A DNA stretch of 64,000 nt. Origin: Rhodobacteraceae bacterium F11138. GTDB taxonomy: Bacteria > Pseudomonadota > Alphaproteobacteria > Rhodobacterales > Rhodobacteraceae. Every line of letters begins with the position of its first letter. Position 1 is the first letter of the stretch. Positions 8,345-17,133 of the stretch are shown here, in pieces. The notes under the pieces are model-generated. The model had not been told where the DNA came from. It did no database searches and saw only the letters and a program-made list of their open reading frames with translations. The stretch lies in the NCBI GenBank assembly GCA_016521575.1, contig JAEKDP010000002.1, positions 124,001-188,000 on the forward strand. Reading direction: 5' to 3'. A program made the translations under genes and the position numbers.

Positions 8345-9040
8345 ATGGACAAGACCGCGATTCGGAATGCAGCGACGGTGATCGTCCTGCGTGACCGCCA
8401 AGATGATCCATCCATCCTGATGGGACAGCGCGGCGCATCCGCGGCTTTCATGCCCAACAAATTCGTGTTTCCGGGCGGTGCGGTCGATGCCGAGGACGCC
8501 GATGTCCCGCTGGCCGCGCCGCTTCCGGCCTTATGCCACGACCGGCTTGCGGATGAGGCACCCGGCGGATTGCAGCACGCGCTTGCCGCTGCCGCGATCC
8601 GCGAACTGTGGGAAGAAACCGGGCTGATCCTGGGTCATCGCGGCACCTGGCCCGGCGATGTACCCGAGAACTGGCACCGTTTTGCCGCAACCGGCCACCT
8701 GCCCGCAGCCGACCGGTTGCAGTTCGTGTTCCGCGCCCTGACCCCACCCGGGCGGCCGCGCCGGTTCGATGCCCGCTTCTTTCTGGTCGATGCGGCGGAC
8801 ATCCAGAACGAAATAGACGATTTCACAGATGCCTGCGACGAGCTTTCGCATCTGCAATGGATCAAACTGCGCGACGCCCGAAATTTCGACCTGCCCTTCA
8901 TCACCGAGGTGGTTCTGGCCGAAGTCGAAAGCCGCGTCACAAGCATCGAGCCACCCGCATCCGTGCCCTATTTCCGCAACAACGACGAGGCCAGCCTGTT
9001 CTTGCGCCTGCGCGGCCACCCCATGCCCGAACACGATTGA
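8345..9040 (+). CDS. Nudix-family hydrolase
   Basis: The protein has 231 residues from the ATG at 8345, which has a GAGG ribosome site; an in-frame ATG 15 bp earlier lacks one. It has the Nudix fold order: ATVIVLRDRQ, FVFPGGAVD, and the Nudix helix with RELWEETGL. The second half of the Nudix box is exact. The first half is degenerate: the position of the first conserved Glu, eight residues before the Arg, is His. Nudix enzymes hydrolyse nucleoside diphosphates linked to another group, often as housecleaning; the substrate cannot be told from sequence. It is probably co-transcribed with the DUF983 gene. Confidence 0.88.
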   Translation: MDKTAIRNAATVIVLRDRQDDPSILMGQRGASAAFMPNKFVFPGGAVDAEDADVPLAAPLPALCHDRLADEAPGGLQHALAAAAIRELWEETGLILGHRGTWPGDVPENWHRFAATGHLPAADRLQFVFRALTPPGRPRRFDARFFLVDAADIQNEIDDFTDACDELSHLQWIKLRDARNFDLPFITEVVLAEVESRVTSIEPPASVPYFRNNDEASLFLRLRGHPMPEHD

Positions 9041-9055
9041 CCCCGTCGGGGGGCG

Positions 9056-9958
9056 TCAGATCAACAGGATCAACAGCAAGATTGACACCCCCAAAAGGGC
9101 CATGCCCGATATTTCACGCCGGGTCACGGTTTCACGGAAAAACAGAACCGACGCCAGCAGGCTGAGGATCAGTTCGACCTGACCCAACGCCTTGACATAG
9201 GCCGCGTTCTGCAAGGTGAAGGCCAGAAACCAACAGAACGACCCCGCCATGCTGAACATCCCGACCCAGACCGCAACCCGGCGGCTGGACCAGACGGCCC
9301 GCAGTTCGGCCCGGTCGCGCACGCCCAGCCAGACCGCCATGGACACGGCCTGCAGACTGACCACACAGGCCAGGGTCACTGCCGCCCGCAAGCCGGGGCC
9401 CAGATCGCCCAACTCAAGCGAGGCCCCACGATAGGCCACCGCCGAAAACGCGAACAACACACCGGATCCCAACCCCAGCAACGATGCGGGGCCGCTCAGA
9501 TGCTGCCACCAACTGCCCTGTACCCCGGGCGCTCTGGACAGCATCAGAACCGCGACCAATCCCAGCAGGATTGCCAGAAATCCGCCTGGGCTGACGCCCT
9601 CTCCCAGCACGACCCAACCGACCAGAGCGGTCTGTATCACTTCGGTTTTCTTGAAGGTGATCCCGACGGCGAAATTGCGCTGCGCGAACAGCGCGACGAC
9701 ACAGACCGTGGCCAGGATCTGGGACAGACCACCGACGGCGCAATAGGTCCAGAACAGCGCATCCAATCGTGGCAGGCTGCGCCCGCTGACCCACAGGTAC
9801 AGGCCCAACAACAACAGGATCAACGGTGCCGAATAGGCAAACCGCGCGAACGTCGCCCCGGCGGGCGACAGGCTGCTGGTGCTCAGGCTTTTCTGCAACA
9901 TGAACCGCAAGGTCTGAAACGTCGCCGCGGCCAGGGTAACAGGGATCCAGAAAGTCAT
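9056..9958 (-). CDS. EamA/DMT-family membrane transporter
   Basis: The product has 300 residues from the ATG at 9958, which has an AGGGGGC ribosome site; the 39 extra residues of the longer frame overlap the desaturase gene and look non-coding. About ten hydrophobic segments form two EamA repeats, with typical phrases such as FARFAYSAPLILLLLGLYLW and GKTEVIQ-like FKKTEVIQTALVGWVVLGEG. Members export or import small metabolites; the substrate is unknown. It follows the desaturase gene by 19 bp on the same strand. Confidence 0.88.
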   Translation of the reverse strand: MTFWIPVTLAAATFQTLRFMLQKSLSTSSLSPAGATFARFAYSAPLILLLLGLYLWVSGRSLPRLDALFWTYCAVGGLSQILATVCVVALFAQRNFAVGITFKKTEVIQTALVGWVVLGEGVSPGGFLAILLGLVAVLMLSRAPGVQGSWWQHLSGPASLLGLGSGVLFAFSAVAYRGASLELGDLGPGLRAAVTLACVVSLQAVSMAVWLGVRDRAELRAVWSSRRVAVWVGMFSMAGSFCWFLAFTLQNAAYVKALGQVELILSLLASVLFFRETVTRREISGMALLGVSILLLILLI

Positions 9959-9977
9959 GCCCCCTAGTGGCGCAAAA

Positions 9978-10883
9978 TCAGCGGTCGGACCAGTAGGGAT
10001 GTGCGACCGGATCCTTGGCACGCCAGAAATAGCGACTGAACACTTCGGCATAAGAGCGGTAGACATAGCCGTCATTGACCGCCTGATACCGGGATTTTCC
10101 GGCCCGGTACAATGACGGAAGCCGGTACCAGGGGGCCGTGGGATTCATGTGATGAACCACATGAAGGTTGTTGTTCAGAAACAGGAACGCCAAAGGTCCA
10201 CGGTCTTCGATGATCACGGTGCGCCCCCGCACCTGTTCATGGGCCTGATGCTCCAGAAAGGTGCGGATCTTGAGCAGGGCCAAACCGATATAGCAGGCGA
10301 CAAGATAGGCCCAGATCGACATCGACGACATCAGCACCGCGAAGATCACGACCGCCATCTGGATCAGGTGAAGCCCCCAGGCCAGCCAGACCGCGCGATC
10401 TCCCTGTCGTGCCAGCCGGACATCATCGCAGACGAACCTGACCTGCCCCAAAGCCGGTCCCAGCAGGATTCGCCCGAGAAGCGTGTTGTTGGCCCGCAAG
10501 AGCGCCCGTTTCCACCCCGGCAGGGACACCCAGACCGCGGGATCCAGGTAGTTGCTTTCCGGATCGTCATATGGATCGGTCAGGTTGGAATCCCGGTGAT
10601 GCGCCAGATGCAGATCCCGAAAGCGGTTGTAGGGGATGCAAAGGTTCAACGGCAGCACCATAAGCGCCTCATTCAGCGCCCGGTTGGCGAACGGATGACC
10701 ATGCAGCACCTCATGCGCCAACGACGCGTGCCATGCGATCAGGACTCCGGTTCCCAGAACGGCCAGCACCGGGGTCAAATCCGCCAGGAAAAATATCGCG
10801 CCGGCCCACAGCGCGTAGCACCCCAGTATCATGCCCAGGGTCAGCCATTCGACGGGCCGATGCGACCTGCGCGGATCACCCAT
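9978..10883 (-). CDS. Membrane fatty acid desaturase / hydroxylase-like protein
   Basis: The protein has 301 residues with several membrane segments and the three His boxes of the membrane di-iron desaturase superfamily: HEVLHGH near residue 57, HLAHHRD near 92 and HVVHHMNP near 242. These would hold a di-iron centre that inserts a double bond or hydroxyl group into an acyl or carotenoid-like chain; the exact substrate is not shown. Its start overlaps the end of a small DUF2061 gene by 8 bp, so the two form an operon divergent from an XRE-family regulator. Confidence 0.88.
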   Translation of the reverse strand: MGDPRRSHRPVEWLTLGMILGCYALWAGAIFFLADLTPVLAVLGTGVLIAWHASLAHEVLHGHPFANRALNEALMVLPLNLCIPYNRFRDLHLAHHRDSNLTDPYDDPESNYLDPAVWVSLPGWKRALLRANNTLLGRILLGPALGQVRFVCDDVRLARQGDRAVWLAWGLHLIQMAVVIFAVLMSSMSIWAYLVACYIGLALLKIRTFLEHQAHEQVRGRTVIIEDRGPLAFLFLNNNLHVVHHMNPTAPWYRLPSLYRAGKSRYQAVNDGYVYRSYAEVFSRYFWRAKDPVAHPYWSDR

Positions 10884-11079
10884 GACGCCCCCAGCGCACG
10901 TTGGACCAGATCCGTTCGTACAGGATGTATGTGCTCAATCCGATCGCAGTGTTCACCAGGGCCATGGCGCCGCCCGTCGTCACCGACCCTGTCGCCACAT
11001 AGCCGACCAGCACCATCACCGTCAGACCTATGGCATTCCAGATCACCGCCTTGACCACCGATCGCGCCCGGGTTTCCAT
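10876..11079 (-). CDS. DUF2061 small membrane protein
   Basis: This 67-residue protein has two membrane segments (AVIWNAIGLTVMVLVGYVAT and GAMALVNTAIGLSTYILYER) and the closing IWSNVRWGR that marks DUF2061. The function of the family is unknown. The ATG at 11079 is preferred over the longer frame to 11158, because that extension covers the divergent promoter. It overlaps the desaturase gene by 8 bp, which suggests translational coupling. Confidence 0.88.
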   Translation of the reverse strand: METRARSVVKAVIWNAIGLTVMVLVGYVATGSVTTGGAMALVNTAIGLSTYILYERIWSNVRWGRHG

Positions 11080-11172
11080 TATCTTTCCATATCTTATTGC
11101 TGATGATGTCTTGATAGCGGCGCGCCGGTGCGGTGAGAATTCGGAATATGATTAACAAATATCTGCATACGT

Positions 11173-11202
11173 GATAATATTCACCAAATGCCCAATATTA
11201 TC
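11173..11202. repeat. Inverted repeat enclosing the XRE regulator start codon
   Basis: GATAATATT (11173-11181) and AATATTATC (11194-11202) are perfect 9-bp arms around a 12-nt loop that contains the ATG at 11188. A second, overlapping symmetry GTGA-N6-TCAC lies at 11171-11184. It may be an autoregulatory operator or an RNA hairpin over the start codon. Confidence 0.5.
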
Positions 11203-12048
11203 GACAAACGGCTACGCGCCGAACACTTTCGCGCACGGCTGGCCAGCGCCATGCAGACGCGACATATCACCCAAAGCGGTCTTGCGCGCCAAATCGGGGT
11301 AGATCGCTCGACCATTTCACAATTGCTGAAGGGCGATGGCGCGCGCCTGCCCAACGCCCATGTCGTCGGGGCCTGCGCCGCCGCATTGGGGGTATCCGCG
11401 GATTGGCTGCTCAGCCTGAGCGACCGACCGGAAAGCGCTGCCGATCTGCTGGCAGGAAGCCTGAGCCTGACCGAAGCGCCGCGCGCACTGGTGGACGAAC
11501 GCATCTTTGCCTGGCATCGCGAAGCGGCGGGCTACAAGATCCGCCATGTACCGGCAGCCTTGCCCGACATGCTGAAAACCCGCGCCATGCTGGAATGGGA
11601 ATATGCGCCGCATCTGGGCCGCACCGCCGATCAGGCCATCGGCGCATCCGAAGACCGGCTGCGCTGGATCCGAAATGCGCGGTCAGACTATGAAATCGCG
11701 ATCCCGGCCTATGAACTCTATAGTTTCGCGCGGGCGACCGGCTACTATGACGGATTGCCAGCCCCGATCCGCCTGGCGCAGATCGATCATTTCCTGGAAC
11801 TCGCGGATCAACTATATCCGCGCCTGCGTCTCTATCTGTTCAACGCACAGCGGTTGTACAGTGCGCCGCTGACCATCTTCGGCCCGCTGCTGTGCGCGCT
11901 CTATGCGGGGGGACATTTCATTGCCTTTCGGGACCGCGAGCGGATCGAGATATTCACCCGCCATTTCGATACCCTGGTGCGAGAGGCAGACCGGACCGCG
12001 CGCGAATTTCCCGATGTGCTGAACCGTCTGCGCGCCGAAATCACCTGA
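11188..12048 (+). CDS. XRE-family helix-turn-helix regulator
   Basis: The protein has 286 residues. A Cro/CI-type helix-turn-helix lies at residues 16-75, with TQSGLARQIGVDRSTISQLL and the turn to LGVSADWLLSLSDRP. The remaining 200 residues are helical and not assigned to a ligand-binding family, with repeated aromatic-rich stretches such as AYELYSFARATGYYDGLP. No Shine-Dalgarno sequence precedes the ATG; the start sits in the loop of a perfect inverted repeat, so leaderless or structure-controlled translation is possible. It is divergent from the DUF2061-desaturase pair, which it may regulate. Confidence 0.85.
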   Translation: MPNIIDKRLRAEHFRARLASAMQTRHITQSGLARQIGVDRSTISQLLKGDGARLPNAHVVGACAAALGVSADWLLSLSDRPESAADLLAGSLSLTEAPRALVDERIFAWHREAAGYKIRHVPAALPDMLKTRAMLEWEYAPHLGRTADQAIGASEDRLRWIRNARSDYEIAIPAYELYSFARATGYYDGLPAPIRLAQIDHFLELADQLYPRLRLYLFNAQRLYSAPLTIFGPLLCALYAGGHFIAFRDRERIEIFTRHFDTLVREADRTAREFPDVLNRLRAEIT

Positions 12049-12105
12049 CACGCCATACCTGACGGTCAGCCAGCGCAGACGGCAGATGTTCCTGCGCTTC
12101 TCGCG

Positions 12106-13572
12106 TCAGGCTGGCTTGCGGATGGATGCCCCGGCCCCGTCCGGCCAGGGCATGCTGGCCTGCAAACGGGTCAGCCGCGCCATGGCCGCCTCGATGGTCT
12201 CGGATGGGGCCGAAGGCTTGCGCGTTTCCAGGCTGACATGCAGCAGAAAATGTTCGCCCGTGGCAAGCAGTCGGTCACCTTCATACATGCGGTGGAACAG
12301 ATGCAGCTTCTTGCCCTGCCCCAGCAGCATCTGGGTATCGATGCGAATCCGGGCACCGGCATGGGCCTCGTCCAGATGGCGGATATGGGTTTCAGCGGTG
12401 AAATAGCTGCCCCCGCCAGCGATATAGTCGCTGTCGCAGCCGATCACTTCCATGAAGCGATCCGTGGCATTGGCAAATGCCTCAAGATAGCGGCTTTCGG
12501 TCATGTGGCCATTGTAGTCCGTCCAGTCCAGCGGCACCGCGCGGGACAGTGTCAGCAGGGGCTGGTCCGGCTGTGCCGCAATCAGATCGGGCAATACATC
12601 CGCCTTGATCCGCCGGTCCTGCGCGTTCAAGACCGCCCCTGCCCCCCAATCCTGCGCCTTGAGCGCGCGCATCATGCCAACCAGGTTGTTGTCCCGAATT
12701 TGTTCCAGTTCGCGGATCGAATAGGCACCCGATTGTGCATCGGACTGATCGGCGATCAGATCAACCAATTCGTCGGTGAACGCGGGCACATCCATCAGCC
12801 TGGTCCATGGCCATTTCAGGCAGGGACCGAACTGAGCCATGAAATGCCGCATCCCCGCCTCGCCCCCGGCAATGCGATAGGTTTCAAACAGGCCCATCTG
12901 CGCCCAGCGAATGCCAAAGCCCATTCGGATGGCCTCATCGATCTCGGACGTCGTTGCAACGCCATCCTTGACCAGCCACAGGGCCTCGCGCCAGACCGCT
13001 TCCAGGAAACGGTCGGCAATATGGGCGTCGATTTCCTTTCTGACATGCAAGGGAAAAAACCCGAGCGACGTCAGGATCTGCTTGGCGCGCGCGACTGTCT
13101 CGGGCGGGTTCGCGTCTGTGGGCACCAGCTCGATCAGCGGCAACAAGTAGACCGGGTTGAACGGATGGGTGACGACGATCTGTTCGGGGCGCAGCGCATC
13201 CTGCTGCAATTCACCCGGTTTGAACCCGCTGGTCGAAGACCCGATGATCGCGCCGGGCTCACAGACCTGCTGCAGCGATCTGTAGACTTTCTGTTTCAGG
13301 TCCAGTTGTTCCGGCACGCTTTCCTGGATCCAGTCAGCCGTGGCAACGGCCTGTGTCAGATCGGCATGAAAGCTCAGCCGCCCTTCGGCGGGCAGCGGCA
13401 TATCCGACAACCCCGGAAGCGCGCGGCGCGCGTTGTCCAGAACCTCGCCAATCTTGCGTTCGGCCTGCGGGTCAGGGTCAAACACCCGCACGTCCCACCC
13501 GTTCAACAGAAAGCGCGCGGCCCAGCCGCCGCCGATGACCCCGCCCCCGATGATTGCCGCTGTCTGTGTCAC
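12106..13572 (-). CDS. L-carnitine dehydrogenase fused to a thioesterase domain
   Basis: The protein has 488 residues. Residues 1 to about 320 form a 3-hydroxyacyl-CoA-dehydrogenase-like NAD domain with GGGVIGGGW at 9-17 and THPFNPVYLLPL near 135-146, as in L-carnitine 3-dehydrogenase, which makes 3-dehydrocarnitine. From about 338 a hotdog thioesterase begins with DWTDYNGHMTESRY. That domain is expected to hydrolyse betainyl-CoA formed by the BKACE enzyme of the same operon, giving glycine betaine. The fusion is known in alphaproteobacteria. The ATG overlaps the lipocalin stop as ATGA. It is the last gene of the three-gene carnitine operon. Confidence 0.9.
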   Translation of the reverse strand: MTQTAAIIGGGVIGGGWAARFLLNGWDVRVFDPDPQAERKIGEVLDNARRALPGLSDMPLPAEGRLSFHADLTQAVATADWIQESVPEQLDLKQKVYRSLQQVCEPGAIIGSSTSGFKPGELQQDALRPEQIVVTHPFNPVYLLPLIELVPTDANPPETVARAKQILTSLGFFPLHVRKEIDAHIADRFLEAVWREALWLVKDGVATTSEIDEAIRMGFGIRWAQMGLFETYRIAGGEAGMRHFMAQFGPCLKWPWTRLMDVPAFTDELVDLIADQSDAQSGAYSIRELEQIRDNNLVGMMRALKAQDWGAGAVLNAQDRRIKADVLPDLIAAQPDQPLLTLSRAVPLDWTDYNGHMTESRYLEAFANATDRFMEVIGCDSDYIAGGGSYFTAETHIRHLDEAHAGARIRIDTQMLLGQGKKLHLFHRMYEGDRLLATGEHFLLHVSLETRKPSAPSETIEAAMARLTRLQASMPWPDGAGASIRKPA

Positions 13573-14141
13573 TTGCCCTGCCCTTCCAGCCGTGTCGTGT
13601 CATATCCGTTGAATTCCAGGATCTCTTGCGCCGCCGCCAAACGGTCCGCGCGGATGGTCGCCCCGCGATTCAACACCCAGCCCATTTCGCCACCCCGCGT
13701 TCCGATCACGGCCATGCGGCGTTCTTCATCCATCCACAGAACCCAGAATGCGTATCGGTCCCGGTCAAGGTCCGCCGTCTGCACCCGCATCACACCCCGC
13801 GGATCAACCTTCAGCCCTGCGGACAAGACCACCCGGCGGTCGGTGCCGCAGGTGACCTGCAACGTCGCCGGGTCCTCACTGATGTCCCAGACCTGATGGT
13901 CGCACAACGGCAACGCGGCGTTGGGATACCCCGCAACCACATGCCAGCGGCCGGAAAACGCATCTGGAACAAAGCGGCTGGTGGCGCTGATACGCGCGTC
14001 CCGGTCGCGGTAGACATCCGATGTCGGGGCGCATCCGGCCACGGCAATCGCAAGCACAAGCAGCCCCCGCCAAAGGACTGTTCGTGCCATCCGCGCACCG
14101 GGTGCTGTGCTCGGCCCAGCATCCTGCGACACCGTCGTCAT
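13569..14141 (-). CDS. Lipocalin-like lipoprotein within the carnitine operon
   Basis: This 190-residue protein has a lipoprotein signal (MARTVLWRGLLVLAIAVAGC, lipobox VAGC), so it is probably membrane-anchored and exported. The mature part has the lipocalin start SRFVPDAFSGRWHVVAGYPN and later beta-strand rhythm (YAFWVLWMDEERRMAVIGT), like Blc-type lipocalins. The ATG at 14141 overlaps the BKACE stop as ATGA; the ATG at 14090 would start directly at the signal peptide. Either may be used. A lipocalin in a carnitine breakdown operon is unexpected; it might bind a lipid-like or acyl-carnitine ligand, which is inference. Confidence 0.8.
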   Translation of the reverse strand: MTTVSQDAGPSTAPGARMARTVLWRGLLVLAIAVAGCAPTSDVYRDRDARISATSRFVPDAFSGRWHVVAGYPNAALPLCDHQVWDISEDPATLQVTCGTDRRVVLSAGLKVDPRGVMRVQTADLDRDRYAFWVLWMDEERRMAVIGTRGGEMGWVLNRGATIRADRLAAAQEILEFNGYDTTRLEGQGK

Positions 14142-15046
14142 TTCGGCGCCCGCTTGCGCAACCCCAGTTTCGCGCGCACCTCATCCGGCCCGATCACCCG
14201 TGCGCCCATATTCTCGATGATGTTTGCAGCGCGTTCGACCAATTGCCAATTCTCGGCCAGTACCCCCTTGTCCAGCCACAAATTGTCCTCAAGCCCAACG
14301 CGCACATGCCCGCCAGCCAGCACCGAAGCCGCCACGAAAGCCATTTGATTGCGCCCCAGTCCAAACGCTGAAAAGGTCCAGTCCTGCGGCACGTTGTTCA
14401 CCATCGCCATAAAGGTGTTCAGATCGTCCGGAGCCCCCCACGGCACCCCCATACACAGTTGCACCAAGGCCGGACTGTCCAATACGCCATCCGCAACCAG
14501 TTGTTTTGCGTACCACAAATGACCGGTATCAAAGGCCTCGATCTCCGGCTTTACCCCCAGATCGGTCATCATCCGCCCCATGGCCGTCAACATGCCGGGC
14601 GTGTTGGTCATCACATAGTCGGCCTCGGCGAAATTCATCGTACCGCAATCCAGCGTACAGATTTCCGGCAGACATTCGGCCACATGGGCCACCCGTTCGG
14701 CCGCGCCGATCATGTCGGTGCCTTCGGCCACGGGCAGCGGATTTTCCGTGCTGCCAAAGACGATGTCCCCCCCCATGCCCGCGGTCAGGTTCAGCACCAC
14801 GTCGGTTTCGGAATCCCGAATTCTGTCCGTCACTTCGCGATACAACTTCAAGTCACGGCTTGGCATTCCGGTGTCAGGGTCGCGGACATGGCAATGCACC
14901 ACGGCCGCCCCGGCTTTGGCCGCGGCAATGGCGCTGTCGGCAATCTGTTTCGGGCTGCGCGGCACATGCGGGCTGCGGTCCTGAGTTCCCCCGGACCCGG
15001 TCACCGCACAGGTGATGAACACCTCTTTATTCATGTTCAATGGCAT
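14138..15046 (-). CDS. BKACE-family 3-dehydrocarnitine cleavage enzyme
   Basis: This 302-residue TIM-barrel enzyme belongs to the beta-keto acid cleavage (BKACE, formerly DUF849) family. The zinc site HCHVRD is at residues 51-56, and SGGTQDRSPHVPRSP and NLTAGMGGDIVFG are typical. With a carnitine dehydrogenase downstream the expected reaction is 3-dehydrocarnitine plus acetyl-CoA to betainyl-CoA plus acetoacetate. The ribosome site GGAGGAAACC supports the start. It is the first gene of the operon and diverges from the GlxA-type regulator with only 30 bp between start codons. Confidence 0.92.
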   Translation of the reverse strand: MPLNMNKEVFITCAVTGSGGTQDRSPHVPRSPKQIADSAIAAAKAGAAVVHCHVRDPDTGMPSRDLKLYREVTDRIRDSETDVVLNLTAGMGGDIVFGSTENPLPVAEGTDMIGAAERVAHVAECLPEICTLDCGTMNFAEADYVMTNTPGMLTAMGRMMTDLGVKPEIEAFDTGHLWYAKQLVADGVLDSPALVQLCMGVPWGAPDDLNTFMAMVNNVPQDWTFSAFGLGRNQMAFVAASVLAGGHVRVGLEDNLWLDKGVLAENWQLVERAANIIENMGARVIGPDEVRAKLGLRKRAPK

Positions 15047-15076
15047 CTGGTTTCCTCCGGTTGACTGAGGCAGAGA

Positions 15077-16093
15077 ATGACGCGAACCTGCCGAAATGAG
15101 TTTACTTTTTCCGTGTTCAACTTGATGAAATCCGAGAAAAACATCTTTTCAGCAACGGACCGGGCGCTGAACACCGCCGTGCTGATTCTGGATGACTGCA
15201 ACACGCTCAGCTTTGCCGCCGCTGTTGATCCGATGCGCGCAGCAAACCGGATGGCGGGACGGCGTCTGTTTCGCTGGCAATTCGTGACCGCCACCGGAAG
15301 ACCTGCCGCCTTGACCAGTGGCATCAGTGTGCCCGGCATTGCCTTGCGTGATCTGGAAAAATGCCAGTTGTTGATCGTATGCGCCGGCTTTGGGTTACAG
15401 GCTCGTTCCACGCCGGTCCTGCATGCCGGTCTGCGCAGGATTGCCGCCACGGGGGCGACCATCGCCGGCATAGATGGTGGTCCCTGGCTGCTGGCAGATG
15501 CTGGTGTACTGGATCACTATCGCGCGACAACCCATTGGGAAGACTGGATTGAGTTCGCATCCCGATTTCCGTTTGTCGACACGCTGCCAGATCGGTTTCA
15601 CGTCGACCGAACACGCATGACCAGTGGCGGCGCGATGCCGACGATCGACATGATGCTGCATCTCATCCGGGCGCGCTACGGGCGCGCTTTGGCTGCGCGG
15701 GTGGCCGGGGCCTTTATCCATGACGCACCACCGGATCCGGCCCGCGCCCAGACCCGCAGCGGCAATCCCGGACACAGCAGATTGACCGCGCGCGCCAGTG
15801 CGTTGATGGAGCAATCGCTTGATGCCCCCCGGTCGCTGCCGGATCTGGCACGACAACTGGGAACCAGTCCGCGCGCCCTGCAGGCACAGTTTCGGGCCCG
15901 GCTAAATACCACACCCAAGGCGCATTATCTGTCGCTGCGCCTGACCGAGGCCCAGCGGCTGGTCACAACGACAGACATGCCCCTGCTGGACGTTGCCCTG
16001 GCCACCGGTTTTGCCTCGGCCGCCAGCTTTGCCCGCGCCTTTCGCGCCGCTCATGGCCGTTCTGCGCGCAGTTTGCGCGCCCACGGTCAATAG
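15077..16093 (+). CDS. GlxA/AraC-family regulator of the carnitine genes (CdhR-like)
   Basis: The protein has 338 residues. The N-terminal half is a DJ-1/PfpI-like domain (AVLILDDCNTLSFAAAVDP, then CQLLIVCAGFGL and ATIAGIDGG). The C-terminal 100 residues hold two AraC helix-turn-helix motifs (SLPDLARQLGTSPRALQAQF and PLLDVALATGFASAASFARA). Regulators of this kind control carnitine and choline breakdown in other proteobacteria, and position here supports the same role. The ATG at 15077 has a GAGG ribosome site; an alternative ATG at 15125 lacks one. Its 3' end overlaps the convergent aldo/keto reductase gene by 7 bp. Confidence 0.9.
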   Translation: MTRTCRNEFTFSVFNLMKSEKNIFSATDRALNTAVLILDDCNTLSFAAAVDPMRAANRMAGRRLFRWQFVTATGRPAALTSGISVPGIALRDLEKCQLLIVCAGFGLQARSTPVLHAGLRRIAATGATIAGIDGGPWLLADAGVLDHYRATTHWEDWIEFASRFPFVDTLPDRFHVDRTRMTSGGAMPTIDMMLHLIRARYGRALAARVAGAFIHDAPPDPARAQTRSGNPGHSRLTARASALMEQSLDAPRSLPDLARQLGTSPRALQAQFRARLNTTPKAHYLSLRLTEAQRLVTTTDMPLLDVALATGFASAASFARAFRAAHGRSARSLRAHGQ

Positions 16094-17133
16094 GGCATCG
16101 GATGTGCGCGATGGGCAGCGTCGATATCGGCCAGAACGTCGTCGTTCAGCACCACGTCGACCGAACCAAGAGCCAGCTCCAGCTGGTCCATGCGTGTGGC
16201 GCCAAAGATCGCAGAAGCCATGAAAGGCCGAGTCCGGCACCAGGCCAGCGCCATATGCACCGGCTCCAGCCCGTGTTTGCGCGCAATCGACAGATAGGCA
16301 TCCACTGCGTCATGCACGCGCCCGGTTTCCCGTCCGCCCAGCTGCGGAACCAGTGATTTGCGCGACCCGGGCGGCACCGCCCCCCCCTGGTACTTGCCGG
16401 TCAGAAGCCCCGCCGCCAGAGGCGAAAACGCCAGCAGCCCGACGTCTTCGTTTACGCTGAGTTCGGCCAGATCGGTATCATAGAGCCGACACAGCAACGA
16501 GTATTCATTCTGGATCGACGCAACCCGGGGCCAGCCGCGATCCTCGGACAGACGCAACCATTGCGCGGTTCCCCAGGCGCTTTCGTTGGACAGGCCGAAA
16601 TGACGGATGTTGCCCTTGTCCACCTGGTGTTGCAGCGCCTCCAGGCAGTCCTCCATGTTGGCGATGGTGGTGACGCGATCCTGCCCCGACGGATCATAGG
16701 TCCAATTCTTGCGGAACATATAGCTGCCCCGGTTCGGCCAGTGAAACTGATAGAGATCGATATAGTCGGTCTGCAGCCGACGCAGCGACGACTCGACGGT
16801 TTGCGCAATCGTCGCACTGGAAATCGGAGCGCCCTCGCGCACATGCGCCATGCCTTCGCCAGAGTGCTTGGTCGCCAGAATATAGTCGCCGCGCCGCGCG
16901 GGATTGGCCGCATTCCAGGTGCCGATGATCTCTTCGGTGCGCCCGATCGTTTCCTTGGCTGTGGGGTTGACCGGGTACATCTCGGCCGTGTCGACAAAAT
17001 TGACCCCTGCAGCAAGGGCGCAATCGATCTGGGCATGGCCTTCGGGCTCGCTGGTCTGGGTGCCGAATGTCATCGTGCCCAGACACAATTCGGATACGGT
17101 CAGGCCGGTGCGGCCCAGCGGGTTCATCTGCAT
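16087..17133 (-). CDS. Aldo/keto reductase (Tas-like)
   Basis: The protein has 348 residues from the ATG at 17133, which has an AGGA ribosome site and gives the usual start MQMNPLGRTGLTVSEL; the longer frame adds 26 unlikely residues. The NADPH-dependent barrel has the catalytic set Asp-Tyr in DTAEMYP, Lys in LATKHSG and His in QFHWPNRG. It resembles E. coli Tas and related oxidoreductases that reduce carbonyls. No operon partner is evident; its neighbours are convergent or divergent. Confidence 0.92.
   Translation of the reverse strand: MQMNPLGRTGLTVSELCLGTMTFGTQTSEPEGHAQIDCALAAGVNFVDTAEMYPVNPTAKETIGRTEEIIGTWNAANPARRGDYILATKHSGEGMAHVREGAPISSATIAQTVESSLRRLQTDYIDLYQFHWPNRGSYMFRKNWTYDPSGQDRVTTIANMEDCLEALQHQVDKGNIRHFGLSNESAWGTAQWLRLSEDRGWPRVASIQNEYSLLCRLYDTDLAELSVNEDVGLLAFSPLAAGLLTGKYQGGAVPPGSRKSLVPQLGGRETGRVHDAVDAYLSIARKHGLEPVHMALAWCRTRPFMASAIFGATRMDQLELALGSVDVVLNDDVLADIDAAHRAHPMPY

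Noticed and set aside
12238-13896. A 552-codon plus-strand open frame across the carnitine dehydrogenase gene
   Set aside because: Antisense shadow; the minus-strand gene has clear NAD and hotdog motifs.
16087-16093. Seven-base overlap of the GlxA-type and aldo/keto reductase genes as a frameshift sign
   Set aside because: The genes are convergent and both end at normal C-termini; short convergent overlaps are common in dense genomes.
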